Both the position numbers and the translations under genes were made by a program. Shown here piece by piece: positions 51,886 to 64,000 of a DNA stretch of 64,000 bases (the first letter of the stretch is position 1; each line of letters opens with the position of its first letter). Location: the NCBI RefSeq assembly GCF_030867095.1, contig NC_081824.1, positions 349,220,203-349,284,202 on the forward strand. The letters are read 5' to 3'. The notes below the pieces were generated by a model. The model was not told where the DNA came from. It ran no database searches and was given only the letters and a program-made list of their open reading frames with translations. This DNA is from Alligator mississippiensis. Its lineage: Eukaryota; Chordata; Crocodylia; Alligatoridae.

Positions 51886-54800
51886 GCACATAGGGGTATT
51901 AAAACTAATCACAATCTAGCCTGTTTTATATTAACCCCTGAAAGAGGTATCTAAGCAAAGAACGAACACTGGTACCCAACATCTTAAAACACTTCATATA
52001 TTGCGCATCTAATGTCATTGATATATTGATGTCATTAGATGAAATTCTGACCCAGTGAAGGTAAAACTTCCATTGATTTCAGTAAGGCCAGAATTTCACT
52101 AATTGATTTTAATGAGCTATAGAGCCTATCTTTTGTAAAAGCAAAGTTTCATACACTTGCCATTTCAGCCATAATCCAGCAAACTAATTAGCCACATGCC
52201 TAACTTCTAAGCTTGTGAGTAGTGCCAGCTCAGTAGAGTCAGCAAAACTCTTCATAAGCTTTGCATTAAGCATGTGCTTAAGTAAACGTTTTCAGGACAG
52301 CAGCCTTGTATGTATTACACTTTTAATTGTGACCCTTATGTGACTGAAGCAAGTGCTTTCCTGAATCAAAATCATTAAGAAATTGTAATAATTTGCAGAT
52401 GTTGTTCACCCAGTGCCCCAAAAATGGTTTCTCAGGAATGTTTCACCTAAGGCACATGTAAAATTTTTCTTGAGACATGATACAATGTTGACATTTATGG
52501 GTGCCACAATTAATTTTGCAATTAAAGTCTCATGTATAATTAGGTATTTTTATATATCAATACAACTTTACAATTCCTATTGTCCCATAACTAAATTCCT
52601 AACAAAGTAAAATTTCATCACTGCTTTTACGTTAAAGGCCCTTAGAATGAAGATGAGGTTGTTTCTGTCAGGCACAGACAGATATAAAGGGAAAGCATTG
52701 CTCTGTATCTATCTCAGTAAGAAATGTTACTGATAGAAATCCTTTTAAAATTATTCATTCTAATTAAATCATTAATGATTTCCTGTTCCTTTAACTGGGG
52801 AAAATATCATCTTTTTTTTCTCTGGCAGTCAGCCCAGAAACTGAATAAATCAGAGCACTAATTCTAAAGACGAAAGCACACATAATTTGGCCAGAGTTTT
52901 GAAGCGTGGGGTTCCAAAGTTAGGTGTCCTAATTCCTATGTAAGTACTAAATAAAAGCAGCCTGACTTGTAAGGAGTGCTGAGCACCTGCAGCTCCTGTT
53001 TGTGTCAGTTGCATTTGTAGATGTTCAGCACTTACATGTCTATGCAGAGATTAAGGATCCCAAACTTTAGGGACCCAAGACTGAAAATATAAATCCATTG
53101 CTTTTAAAAATTATTCTTGGTGCACTAAAAGAAGACTTCACCTTCCCCTTCCCTTTCTCATTTCTACCTGGTAGTTCAGTCTTGTATAGATTTCACAGTG
53201 TCTGGGATTAGGCTTGTTCAGAGTTTGGAGACAAGTGAGTCTAAGAAGCAAACTTCAGAGGGCGAATTTTGGTCAAATAGTAAATGTTAATAAAAGTTTA
53301 TGTATCTACCCAATGAAGGAAAAACTTTTCCCTCTCACCAGAAATCAGGCCTATAGGTAATCTCTCAGTTTTTCTACAACAGACAATGCTTTTGGCACAA
53401 GATAGGCAACCATGAAACCTACTTTTCCAAAATCTAGATTACTGCACTCTTCCCCAATAGTTCGCCATAGCAAATTAAAGCATTTATGAGTACCTTCCTT
53501 TTTTCTCTCCTTCTGTCAGTGTCTTCAGTGATATGTTGGTCACTTATCTTGAAACATGGTCTAAAACTTAACATCCTCTGGAAAGAAGGTGGAAAGAGGA
53601 AGATGGGAGAAATGACCTAAATCAATGGAGTTGAACATAATTCCCAGTCCTTTTCCAGACTCCTAGTGTCTTTGTTCCCTGTACTTTGCCCTTCTTTGGT
53701 CGTTTTTTTCATCTGGCTCTTTACTGAAAGTTTAAAAAATAAATGCAATTATTTTTAAAGGATCAGTAGCACTGCAGGACAGCTGAGAGTTCAGGGTGTG
53801 CCTAAAATAATTCTGAATTTAAAAAAAAAAAAGACTTGCAATGTTTCAAAAATATTAGAGATGACCTTAAATCAGATTAAGTGCTAGCTCTTAGTTCTTA
53901 TTATCTCGGAATGTTGCCAGAAAGCAATCTTAGTGATTGAGTCATTCTGCATTGGGAGGGATTTTTCAGATAATGCCCAAGTGACTCATGGTATTTAATT
54001 CTTTTAAAAAGAGCCATGAGACCCACAACGTTAATTATATTATGGTACTAAATAGAGGAATAGTTAATGGAAAAGGGGCAGCATAATGTATTTCAAGACC
54101 CTATTTAGAGAACCATAGTAACAGCAGTTATGACTTTTGTTTGAAAGCACTTTTTTTTGTCTTGAAACACACATTTAATGATGCACAGTGTCCTGGCTCT
54201 GTGATATAAGGATAGAAGGTGATATAAGGATAGAAGTCAGACTTGCCAATATACTGTTAATGAATTTGATAGGTGGAAGTTGGCTAGAACATGCTGGAGG
54301 AGCTGGTGTAGAAATATCCATAGCATGCAATTCCCTGCCTAAGTAACTTTGGCTGAAATTCTCCCTGGTGAGAGCATATGACAGGATATAGAAATTTTCC
54401 CTGATCATGACTGATAGGTCTGGATAAACACAGACTCAGACAGCACTTTTCATTATTCATACAGACACAGGCCAAGTTTTTCTGCATTAATCAAAGGCCA
54501 GGCTTGTTTTCTCTTATGGCTGGACGTAAAGGAGTGGGATCTGCACTCACGCAGTGTGAGCAAGCAATCCAGTTGTATCTTGCTCAAAATATGAACACAA
54601 TTATTTAGAACAGTGGGCTGGGATTTACGTAGTCGATACAGATTTTGAGAAAGCAGGTATTTTGCATAACTTGTGCATTTGGAGACACAGTAAAAACCTA
54701 TGTAGAGAGAAAAAGATATAACAGAGCCTTTATAATACTTATATGAATACTGCAGCTGAGAAAATTAGTGTGAATTGTCTGTGTACTAGTACTTCACTAG

Positions 54801-55301
54801 ATTTGTACTTTGAGCCCTCAAGCAGTACGAGCTGAAAGGCTTTTTTCACTGTATTTTAGCTTTTGTTTCCGCTAACTCACAGAGCCCCCCCACCCAAATG
54901 TTTACATGTGGGTGAGATCTGCCCAGAAGCCATGAATGGGATAGCTCTAACAAACCAGTAACCCTTCAGTCTTCTTTCCTATTCTTCTGCACACTGCACT
55001 GCACTACACTGCACACTGTAAAATGCAGTCTGTGCTGTCAAGAATGCCAGAATGAAGAAAATTGGGGTAGGCCACTAGATTTCCAACCGGGTGTCCCACT
55101 GGATTCTCACTATCTAGCATTATGGGTATTTGGCAACAACCAAGCATCACATGAACAGACATCTTATAAACTTCCCATGCACCTAGTGCTACACAGGCCT
55201 AAGCCAAAGCATTCTGAAGTCAATCCATTCCCTGTTGGATGTCAAAGTCCAGAGCGGAAATTGCCAAAGATACTAGACATTACCATTCCACTGGGTAAGA
55301 A
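51886..55301. other. AT-rich stretch, nothing recognised
   Basis: About 3.4 kb with no open frame above random length, no terminal inverted repeats and no coding motif that I can see. Intron or intergenic DNA. Confidence 0.4.
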
Positions 55302-55772
55302 ATCATAGATTCATAGATTCATAGATGTTAGGGTCGGAAGGGACCTCAATAGATCATCGAGTCCGACCCCCTGCATAAGCAGGAAAGAGTGCTGGGTCTA
55401 GATGACCCCAGCTAGATGCTCATCTAACCTCCTCTTGAAGACCCCCAGGGTAGGGGAGAGCACCACCTCCCTTGGGAGCCCGTTCCAGACCCTGGGCACT
55501 CGAACTGTGAAGAAGTTCTTCCTAATGTCCAACCTAAATCTGCTCTCTGCTAGCTTGTGGCCATTATTTCTTGTGACCCCTGGGGGCGCCTTGGTGAATA
55601 AATACTCACCAATTCCCTTCTGTGCCCCCGTGATGAACTTAAAGGCAGCCACAAGGTCGCCTCTCAACCTTCTCTTGTGGAGGCTGAAAAGATCCAATTT
55701 CTCTAGTCTCTCCTCGTAGGGCTTGGTCTGCAGGCCCTTAACCATATGAGTGGCCCTTCTCTGGATGATGCA
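55302..55772 (-). mobile_element. CR1 LINE, 3' end, 5'-truncated (minus)
   Basis: The 3' tail 'atagattcatagattcatag' (55,307-55,326) is followed on the minus strand by the 3' UTR and the last approximately 125 codons of ORF2, open from about 55,770 to 55,398. These read QRRATHMVKGLQTKPYEERL, LFSLHKRRLRGDLVAAFKFI, YLFTKAPPGVTRNNGHKLAES and GVFKRRLDEHLAGVI. CpGs are partly kept and the frame is open throughout, so this is the youngest-looking CR1 here. Confidence 0.9.
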
Positions 55773-56700
55773 AATCATCACATGCATTTTCTCTTGTGCC
55801 TTGATCTGGCTTTGAACCTTTAAATGTAATATACATTGTAATTCCCTCCTGCTTCTTCACCTGGCTCTTTGAACTTCTAGGCTTCCAGTGCTGAAATGCT
55901 AGCACAGGAACCTGCAGCATTACATAGTTACCTTGAGAAATAATGACCTGACTGACATAAGGTCCAATTAACACTTTTGTCAGTAGATGAAATGATCAGT
56001 TAAATCTCTAAACTTTTTATCTACAATATTTAACATGGTTTCTGCATCATTTCTTTATCATTTGTTTCCAAAATTAATTGAAATTGTGCATTCACTAAAT
56101 CAGCTAAAGCATATTCAATTTATATGCATCTCCCTTCTCCGTGTCCTGACTATAAATGGAGTTTAGTGCCTTAACGTAACTAAACCAGTTGTAAGTTCCA
56201 GACTACTGAAGCAAGTCTTCCATAACAAGATGATCTGTCTTCAAGTCTTTTTTGTTTTGACAGTTGCAGACAATGATTTCATCAAGTCTAGCATAAAAAT
56301 GTCCTATTTTCACCCCAAATGAATCCTAATCTTGTAAATCCAGGAAAAAATGTGACTCGTGAAAAGGTAGCACTTCAATCAGAGACTTCAAAAGCCTTCA
56401 ACATATGGAATCTGATCTCATTTTGAAGCTGAAGAAAATGTAGCCTATAAGAAAAAAATTTAAAGAATGAAATAGTGATTGACATTAACAAAACAATTGA
56501 CACTACCTGAGAAATCATTGATAAATATTAATCCTTTCAGAAATATTTCTTCTTTGATCAAAATTTAATGTGCAGTGCTCTAGGACCTGCATATTTAAAT
56601 GCATGTATGTGTTTATGTATTCATGCAGACCCCCTCCTTATAGTAGACATCCTAGTCATTCAGAACTTCATTCTTTCAACATTTCTGCAAGACAGGGAAG
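55773..56700. other. Noncoding stretch, nothing recognised
   Basis: AT-rich sequence without features. Confidence 0.4.
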
Positions 56701-57123
56701 TACAGGTCAGTCACATCATACGCGCATTTAACTTATGTGAATTCAACTATACGCAGGGTGGGAGGGGGGTGGGGCTTGAGTTTGCACATGGCGCTGCTGC
56801 TTACCTGGAGGCCCATTATGGCGGTGATGGCCACTGCCTCCAAAACCTCCCGCTGACACCATGGAGCCATGCCCAGAGCTGTGTGGCCGGCTGCCAGATG
56901 GCAGCAGCAGCGTGGTGGTGGCCGGGCGGCACACAGCTATCCCCACCACCCGCGCTGCGCTGCTGCCGCCGGCCACACAGCTCTAAGCACGGCGCCACCT
57001 GCAAACTCAAGCCCCGCCCCCCCTCCCACCCCATGTATAGTCACCAATTTTCGCCTTACGCGATTTTTGCCTTATGCACTGACTTCAGAACCTAACCCCC
57101 ATGTAAGATGCGACTCCACTGTA
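56701..57123. mobile_element. Tc1/mariner-type MITE with TA flanks and hairpin core
   Basis: The element spans 56,703-57,121 between TA dinucleotides. The left end CAGGTCAGTCACATCATACG and the inverse right end CAGTGGAGTCGCATCTTACA share 15 of 20 positions. Inside, 'tggggcttgagtttgca' pairs with 'tgcaaactcaagcccc', and 'agctgtgtggccggc' pairs with 'gccggccacacagct', forming a long GC-rich hairpin. TA target duplication points to the Tc1/mariner superfamily. No transposase is encoded. Confidence 0.78.
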
Positions 57124-57443
57124 GTATTTTCCTAATTTTGAGGGGTGGAACTGGGGCATAAAGCACTTATTCACACCATGGGAATGGTCCATTCCAATGG
57201 CCCTGTTCCCAACTACATGATGCCCACCCATGACCATCTACACATGCCAAACCTAGAAATATACCAGCAAAGCCACTCCATGGTCATCCCTATTGACAGC
57301 ACCCAAGCACACCAAAGCCTGAGGCCTCAACAGTGGTCATGGTAGGACATCCTGGAGCAGCCTCATTGGCATGTTTCTGGGTTTAGAGCATGCATGAGGT
57401 TGCAAGTGCATGAGGTCTATTCAGAAATGGCCCAGCTGGAAAG
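57124..57443. other. Noncoding spacer
   Basis: Nothing recognised. Confidence 0.4.
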
Positions 57444-59899
57444 CACTATAGCAGGGTTGGGCAAAATTTGGCCCACAAGCTGGATCCAGGCTGCCAACTG
57501 ATTGGATCCAGCCTGCAGGCAGGTGCCCACCACTTGATTGGAACCAGCCCACAGCTGCCCCCATGGTGCTCTGCATGGGGCTGAGCCCTTCCCACTCCTG
57601 CCCAGGGCAGCCCATGCTGTGCTCCTGGCCATGTCTGCCAGCTCTGGCCAGCGCATACATCTTCCCAGGGGACACATCTACATTAGACACTTAACTGCAC
57701 ATTAGCATAGTTAACTGCCAAGTAAGCATGTACATCTATAGATGCACATGCTTACTGCACATTAAACCTCCCTAATCCCAAATAAATTTGCTACCTGCAA
57801 ATGCAAGTAGGAAATGTACTTGATATTAGTAATGGTGCAGAAGCACTCATGTAGACACCTGACTGGAAGCGAAATCTGCTCCCAGTTAGCCAGGGAATAG
57901 GAGATAGCTCCCTGCCCTCATGAGCTCCCTGCTGCTGAGGCAGGCTCTACCACAGGAGCTCAGGTGGGGACTATGTCCCCCTGCCCCAGCAACAGGGAGC
58001 TCCAAGTCCTCTGTTATGAAATCATGATCATGGAGCAGAGGGCTGGGAGACCCTTATCTCCCAGCACTGGCTCTGTGACTGCGGGGCCAGTGCTGGGAGA
58101 TAAGGGTCTCCCAGCACCAGCCCTATGGTCACAAAGCTGGTGCTGGGAGTATCCTGTTGGCAGGGACAGGGAAGCCTGTTCCCCACCCAGCTCCAAGAGC
58201 ACAGAACTGGGGAGGGAACAGCCTGGGGAGTTTGTTCCCCACTCAGCTCCACACTCACAGAGCTGGGCAGGCAACAAGCTTTCCAGCCTTTCCTCCCTCC
58301 ACTTACCACCCCCCCCCCGCCATCCCTCCCCCAGCTCTGCACTCATGGAGCTGGGCTAGGATAGGAACAAGCCCCTAAGGCTATTCCCTCCCAAGCTCCA
58401 TAATCACAGAGCTGAGCGGGGAACAAGCTGCACAGCCTCTGATCAGGTAATTGAGGCATGGGGCTTGGAACGAGCCGCAGGGTTGGAGTAGGTCCCAGAC
58501 CCCTGCCCCAACACCCATGTTTATCTAGTTCACTGATAGCTGCCTCACCGGTGGATTGGGGCAGGGGGTTGGGACCTGCCCCTCCCCTGCAGCTCTCTCC
58601 AAAACTCCTGCTCCTGATCAGGAAGCCAGGGCCAGGAACTCCCTGCTGTCAAGGCAGGGGAGTACTGTCCCCTCCCCAGCAGCAGGCAGCCCCCTGGGGC
58701 CAGGAGACAGCTGTCTTGTGGCCTGGTGCTCCCTGCCAGACCCTGGACTAGCACCCAGTGAGGAGCCTCAAACTCCTCCCGGTGGTGGCATGGGCTCATT
58801 GTAGGGATGCAGGAAACTTGGTGCAAAGAGCAGTAAATCTTCTCCTTAATCCCCACGTGTAGACGCCTTTCCAAAAGTGCTAACTCCAGAGTAGTTTACA
58901 CCAGAGTAAATTTAGGCCAGATCAAATGCATGTGTAGACTTGTCCAAAGGGGCTGATCCCAGCTGCAGCTGCCTGGGTCCTCCCCAACCTCCAGCAGCAA
59001 TTCCTCTTCCTGCCTATGCTGTGCCACTCCAGGCAGAGAATCAAGGGACAGCAAGACAGCTTCTGTTAAGCATGTGGGGCTCCAGCTCCAGCTCCCAGCA
59101 ACCTTACACCCATTCAGCCACCCACAGGTAGCTACTCATCATGCCAGGTGGGCGGAGTGTGTGGAAAGTGGCTGGGAGCTGGAGCTGCACTGGCCCAGCT
59201 CTAGCTTCCCCCCAACCTAAAGCAGTGTGGCAGGGGCAGGAGAAGGAGGAGCCACTAGAGGTGGGAGGGGCTGAGCAACACCCAGACAGCTTCAGCCATA
59301 CCAAGAGCAGCTCCACTGGGAAGCTTTGCACACTGGCTGGGGCCAGGACCAGCAGACATGGGCAGGAGCTTGGCACAGGCTTCCCCAGGTGCACTGCAGG
59401 GGAAGCTACAGGCTGTATGTGGGAGCATGGATCACACCTGCTTGTGCATCACCTGAGCGAGCTCTGCTGAACATGCCCCCAGCCCATCTCCTTTCCTCCC
59501 TCCCCTCTGGCTGGCTCCTGGGACCTAACCCACTGATGCCACCACCCCCACACACACACATACCCCCCACACTCCCCCATGCACAAACCCACACATCTAC
59601 CCCACGCCCCTCAATCCCTGCCCAACACAATATACTAGAGTAAGACTATTTTGAGCTATTGTGTAACCACTTCTATAGATACTACTCAAAAAACATAAAT
59701 CAGAACAAAAATTATTTTTTGGAATAAAATTAAAATATGTTATAGTGGATGTTTGATTTTTAGTGTATGATTTGTTTTTAAATCTATGATTTTTAAAATT
59801 ACATATTTTAAATGATTTCATGTGTGTGGCCCTCAACAGCCCACCAAAACTTGTTAAGTGGCCCTCCAGCGGAAATGATTGCCCACCACTGCACTACAT
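57444..59899. mobile_element. hAT element, family 5, copy A (with nested insert)
   Basis: The element spans 57,452-59,891. It starts CAGGGTTGGGCAAAATTTGG and ends with the inverse of CAGTGGTGGGCAAT. The flanking 8-mers cactatag and cactacat agree at six of eight. About 1.28 kb of another element (57,670-58,945) appears to be inserted in it. The interior is GC-rich with low-complexity frames on both strands and no transposase motif. Confidence 0.7.
57670..58945. mobile_element. GGGTGTGTCTACAC-type element nested in hAT copy A
   Basis: The left end is GGACACATCTACATTAGACAC. The inverse of the right end is GGACAAGTCTACACATGC. Just inside the left end come the 'cattagcatagttaactgcc' and 'cattaaac' words typical of the MITE family, and before the right end 'cagagtagtttacaccagag'. 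The 3-bp flanks do not match. Much longer than other members, with a duplicated 'ctcccagcactggctctgtg' core. Confidence 0.5.
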
Positions 59900-59906
59900 T
59901 GTAGAC

Positions 59907-60717
59907 CAGAGGTGGGCAAAATATGGCCCACTGGACAGATCTTGCCTGCCAACTGACTGGATCTACCCCGCAGCTGCCCGCTTGGTGCTCCATGTGAGAC
60001 TGAGCCCCACCTGATCCTGCCGGGGCCGTCCATGAAGCACTCCTGCTGGTGCCTGCTGGCCCAGGCCCCAGCCAGTGCTCAGCTTCTGGCAGGGCTATTC
60101 CCATGTGGCTGCAGCTGGCTGAATGCTGCTCTTCTCCCCTCACCTCCAGCAGAAGCTGCCTAGCTGTCTACCTGGAGTGGCACAGCAGTGGCAGGAGCAG
60201 GAGGAGGAGCTGCTACTGGAGGTGAGTGGATCAGAGCAGCACCTAACTGGCTGCAACCTCACTGGGAACAGCCCTGCCAGAACCCACCCACACCTGCTGG
60301 CCCCAGCCAGTGTGCAGAAGCATGTCACAGGCTGCCCCAGGTGGGGCTCAGCCCCATGCAGAGCACCACAGGGGCAGCCATGGACCGGGCATGCTCTACT
60401 GCATGCACCCCCTGCCTCCCCCTCCTTCCCCTCACCCCCAGCTGACTCCCAGGCAGCCCCCCAACACACACACGCATGTACATGCCCCCTCCACAACCTC
60501 CATACACCCCCCACCCACCATTTCCCCACCACAGCACAGAGCATGCAGGGAACAGATCATGCTTGTCCTACTCCTGAACACTGCTCCCCACCCATCAAAA
60601 GCCACATAGGGAGTTTTAGTTAGTTTTTGCACAGAGGGGTGGCCCAGCCCACATCAGCTCATCAAAACTCCCTGTGTGTCCCTCAGTCTCAAATAACTGC
60701 CCACCCCTGGTGGAGAC
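59907..60717. mobile_element. hAT element, family 5, copy B
   Basis: The element spans 59,907-60,709 (803 bp). It starts CAGAGGTGGGCAAAATATGG, and its inverse end is CAGGGGTGGGCAGTT. The flanking 8-mers ttgtagac (59,899-59,906) and gtggagac (60,710-60,717) agree at six of eight. It begins 15 bases after copy A ends. The interior resembles copy A ('ggagcaccatggggc'-type words, CCCCAACACACACA runs). Noncoding. Confidence 0.75.
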
Positions 60718-61494
60718 ATACCCAAAGGGATTAAGTGATTTGCCCAAGATGAGGTAAGAAGTCGGTGGTAGAGCCAAGAATGAAGCCCAGATCTTCTGAT
60801 ACCCAATTTAGTACTTTAGTATGAACCTTCAACTCCAGGTTTTGCATTAATACAATTTGTTATTGCAGAAAAATAGTATCACTTAGATTTAAAGAGCAGA
60901 CTAAATTATAGGCTGTATTGATATCAGTGGGGAGTTCTGCCTCCATTTCAGTAGCATGTTATAACTGCTTTTTTTTCAAGAGAGAGAGAATTCTCTGTAA
61001 TGCATGCATAAGAGACAAACCTGGTTATAGAATGGTAACTCCAAATTCCTACCATCAGGAAGAGGTTTATGCATTTGTTTATATTTGATATACTGATAAA
61101 ATCCAAGAAGGATAAAAATCAGAATGAAAGTTATTTCATGTTCTTCCAGAATGCTTTCATTCCCTTGTCCATCTGCTATTAGATGATTTAATTATTATGC
61201 AGCAAAACTTGTAGGAATTGTTCTGTGTTATTTTATTTTTTCATTGAATGGGTTGGTTTCTTCCTTCTGTTTTACTGTCTGTTGTTCTGGCGGCCCAAAC
61301 AAAATAGTAGCAGTTTAAAAGCCAGCTATGGCTAAAGTAGATTAAAATTAGAGTGATCTTCTCTCCTCATCCCCTTGAAGCGACTTTGCTGGGACAGGAT
61401 TGTGCTCTGGAAGTTCTGGGATGGTAGAGCAGCTTCTCCAGATTGTCATGTGCCAAATCTGAGTAAAATTTGGATTTTTTTTTTCTCATTCTAG
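60718..61494. other. Noncoding stretch, nothing recognised
   Basis: It ends in a pyrimidine tract and AG that could be a splice acceptor (see next entry). Confidence 0.35.
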
Positions 61495-61579
61495 GTGGCA
61501 AAGTGGCACCTGGCCAACACCAGAATAAGGGGAGCTGAAAGATGGCAGCAAGCTACCTATGCCTCATCCTCTTCCTCAG
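61495..61579 (+). CDS. Candidate first coding exon with signal-peptide start
   Basis: A T-rich tract ending 'ctcattctag' (to 61,494) makes a good acceptor and CAG|GTACAT at 61,579/61,580 a fair donor. Between them lie 47 bases of possible 5' UTR, an ATG in good context (A at -3, G at +4) and 12 codons, MAASYLCLILFL, that are strongly hydrophobic like the start of a signal peptide. The exon would end in phase 2. I do not recognise the protein. No other exon is visible in the window, so a chance match is quite possible. Confidence 0.25.
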
Positions 61580-61863
61580 GTACATTTGAGGATCTGGACC
61601 ATTAAGATACAAGTTTTGTACACTTTTTCTGACATATATTTTATTGAAGTGTACTATTTACCAGCTGAGACATACTGAGGCTAAAGAGAACTGAAGGTAT
61701 TTGGGATTTGTATCAGGGACTCACGTAGGGAGAAAGAGTGTCCTTCTATAAGAACCTTATTCCAGATGAAAACGAGAACTTACTGTGAAGTTTTAGGTAG
61801 CCTTGGGAACATTCAGGACAGGAAGCCACATAGGGCACTCACAGAGGTGTGTATAATGTAGAG

Positions 61864-62061
61864 CAAGGATGTCAAAGATATAGCCTGAATCCAGATGCAA
61901 TCCACAGACCTCTCAGAGGAGCCAGGGATTCAGGGGAAGGGCTAATGCTAACCCTAGACTAGCACCTACCCTGCTGCCTCCACTGCTCACCCTACCACCA
62001 CTGCCAGGTCCAGATCCAACCTATGAGGTTCCTGGGGACCCATGCGAATTTGACACCCCTG
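61864..62061. mobile_element. Small hAT-like repeat
   Basis: It starts CAAGGATGTCAAAGATATAG and its inverse end is CAGGGGTGTCAAATTCGCAT, a shared CARGGRTGTCAAA terminus. 198 bases. The flanking 8-mers do not match, so the target duplication is not confirmed. Confidence 0.5.
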
Positions 62062-64000
62062 GTCAAACTTTTGAGTCTTACACAAAACAACCATTTTTCA
62101 CTTCCATTCCATTGAACTGTAAATTACTATTTGGCTCCACTTTGGTGATAAACTAATATCCAGTAATAGATATGAAGTCTGTTTGTGAAATGCCAGTTCC
62201 AAAGACTAAGGTCCTCTCTGGATTTTCAGAAATGGTATTTCTTTCTTTCTGTTGATTCAGACAGATTTTCTCCTGAGAATACTAGGTCATGACAATCAAG
62301 ATGAATACACACTCATCATACAAATTAGAGATGGAAAAGACCCACTAGTTCACAGACCCTATCTCTTGCACTAGGCATTTGTTTATTAGGACCTGAGCTA
62401 AAACTTCTAATTGAGTTCATGCAGTTTTTAGAACCATTTTCCAATAGTAATTTTTCACCCTAACTCCTGTTTTGAATATCTTACAAACATCCAGATCCAC
62501 TCAATATCCCATGTCAGCTTTTTAACCACTATACAACTATTGCACATTAACAATAATTATCAGAGCATCTAAACAAATGAGTTTCTTCATAGATATCTCT
62601 TCTACAAAGTGGAGGTACAATCAGAAAGCTTTATTTTAGTTCGGAAAAGAAAAACCCTCTGAAGACCACACATCTTCAGTATTAAGTAGGGCATGTTAAT
62701 CTAATCTCACCCTGGACAGCAGGAGTTCTCCCAATGATTTTCAAATGAGCTCAGCCATTGACTTCAGTAAGTGCAAAGTTAGACCAATGCTAAGCTCTTT
62801 TGAATATCCCAGACAAAGAAAGCTGGGGAAGAGGAAGCCAAGATCATTTGTAAAAGACAGGAATAAGAGAAATTTGAACCAAAAGTAATTTGTTTTTTAA
62901 ATCAAGTTTTCTCACGAATGTAATTAGATTAAAAACAAAACAATGCCCCAGGCACCAGTTATATTCCAGCATTTTAAAAAAGAAACTCAGTTTAGTGTTC
63001 TTTTAAAAATATGCTTATTTTTATAAAATAGTAAGTTCTGTGTTAAAAATCTATCTGCCATAGAGTTTCCTGGAGAATCTTTGAACCATTCTTAAATCAG
63101 CTCTTTTGAGACAATAGCAATACAGTTTCATGCATACAAAATCAAATATGATTATTTTGATTAATTCAGTCCATGGTGTGCAGATAAGGATCTGTGTCTT
63201 CTCCCAGTTTAACAGACAAGAGAGAACAAAGTAGATAAGAGTTGTTGTAACTCGTTCTTTTAGTAAGTTACTACAAGGTGAGCATCGTGCACGGACAACA
63301 TTTATTTAGAATTCTGCACTGATGCCTGATCATGCACTCTTGATGCTTTTATCAGGACACACTCATAATGTCTTGAGCCATTAGGCTAAAAAGGAACAAG
63401 CAACTTTAAAATTTAAATAATTCACTTTCTTAATTAAAGCTTGTCTCCCCGTGCAATTTAATTACATCATAACTCCTTCCTGCTTGTCCACTTGTGTCTT
63501 CTATTCAAATAGAAGTAGTCTGGAAGATACAGAGAACATCAGAACGTCTAGGAGATTTGAGCAGTCAAAAGGTTAAAATCATTAAACACAGAACACTCAA
63601 TTTTGTTCTTACTTTACTCCTGCCCAAATTGTGGCTGTGTCACCAAATCACATTATGATCCCAGTGGGACAACAGATTGGAAACTGACTCCTGCCACAGC
63701 ACAAGCAAACATGTCAATTTAGAAATGCTAAAGGTATCCTAAAGACATAGGGTAATTAAGATTTTATTCTTTTCTATAATATGTCATCAGTTCAGTGTTA
63801 AATTTGCCATAAAATGAGAGCATCTTTGAGCTAAAAATCAATGTATAACTAAATTCCTAAAATTGGAGAAAAGTAGCAAGCAGGAAAAAAAATTAATTGA
63901 ATGCCTTATTACAACAAAATTCTTTCCTTGCATCCTTCACGTTGGCCTGCTCCAATGTATTGAGTTTCAAAATTAGCAATTAAAATATAAAAGTGAGAGT
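62062..64000. other. AT-rich stretch, nothing recognised
   Basis: No open frame, repeat end or coding motif that I can support. Intronic or intergenic DNA. Confidence 0.4.

Noticed and set aside
56568-57095. A 175-codon frame at 56.6-57.1 kb
   Set aside because: It runs across the boundary of a Tc1/mariner-type MITE and its hairpin core.
1-64000. CRISPR arrays, tRNA, rRNA or snRNA genes
   Set aside because: No spaced direct-repeat arrays and no cloverleaf or snRNA-like sequences were found by reading. The organism is a vertebrate.

Overview
This is a gene-poor, repeat-dense piece of a vertebrate genome, most likely from a reptile and I lean towards a crocodilian. The basis is the mix of repeats: CR1 LINEs with short 8-bp-type 3' tails, Penelope-like elements, many hAT and 3-bp-TSD MITEs, a Tx1/L1-like LINE and a solo retroviral-type LTR, in an AT-rich, CpG-depleted background with GT/TA and TTTC microsatellites. 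The species call is inference. No bacterial-type operon, no tRNA or rRNA gene and no convincing multi-exon host gene is visible. One possible first coding exon (61,495-61,579) is noted with low confidence.

The centrepiece is a roughly 6.6-kb, GC- and CpG-rich non-LTR retrotransposon on the minus strand (about 17,335-23,930). Its 5' end reads AAGATGGCTGCC, which resembles a YY1 site. ORF1 (594 aa) carries a CCHC zinc knuckle. ORF2 carries an AP-endonuclease domain, an L1-type reverse transcriptase (YADD) and a C-terminal Cys/His motif. ORF2 is broken by one in-frame TAG and by a 1-nt deletion near its C-terminus. A 5'-truncated sister copy (23,950-24,806) lies head-to-tail with it, separated only by a (TTTC)n tract. 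A third, much older copy lies at about 34,240-35,108. All three copies have their 5' junction at a TC-type microsatellite (TTTC, TTTC and TC). This suggests a microsatellite-targeting Tx1-clade element, which is the most interesting signal here.

Layout. 0.4-0.8 kb: Penelope fragment. 5.3-11 kb: two inverted copies of an approximately 430-bp repeat flanking two hAT elements. 12.2-12.75 kb: inverted Penelope tails. 13.6-14.4 kb: MITE and CR1 tail. 15.8-16.7 kb: complete solo LTR with 5-bp TSD. 17.3-24.8 kb: Tx1-like tandem. 26.0-29.6 kb: hAT MITE, LINE relic, Penelope GIY-YIG fragment, minisatellite and a CR1 endonuclease relic split by a MITE. 30-35 kb: two 3-bp-TSD MITEs, a 1.5-kb hAT and LINE copy 3. 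36-38 kb: a CpG-rich block of unknown nature. 39.4-41.6 kb: the longest CR1. 42-50.3 kb: more MITEs, a hAT and a second CR1. 55-60.7 kb: CR1 tail, a Tc1/mariner MITE and two adjacent hATs, one with a nested insert. The rest is unremarkable AT-rich sequence.

The parts form a layered insertion record rather than a pathway. Target-site duplications and nesting give a relative order: CR1 and LINE copy 3 are old, MITEs were inserted into them, and the CpG-rich Tx1-like copy and the solo LTR look youngest.
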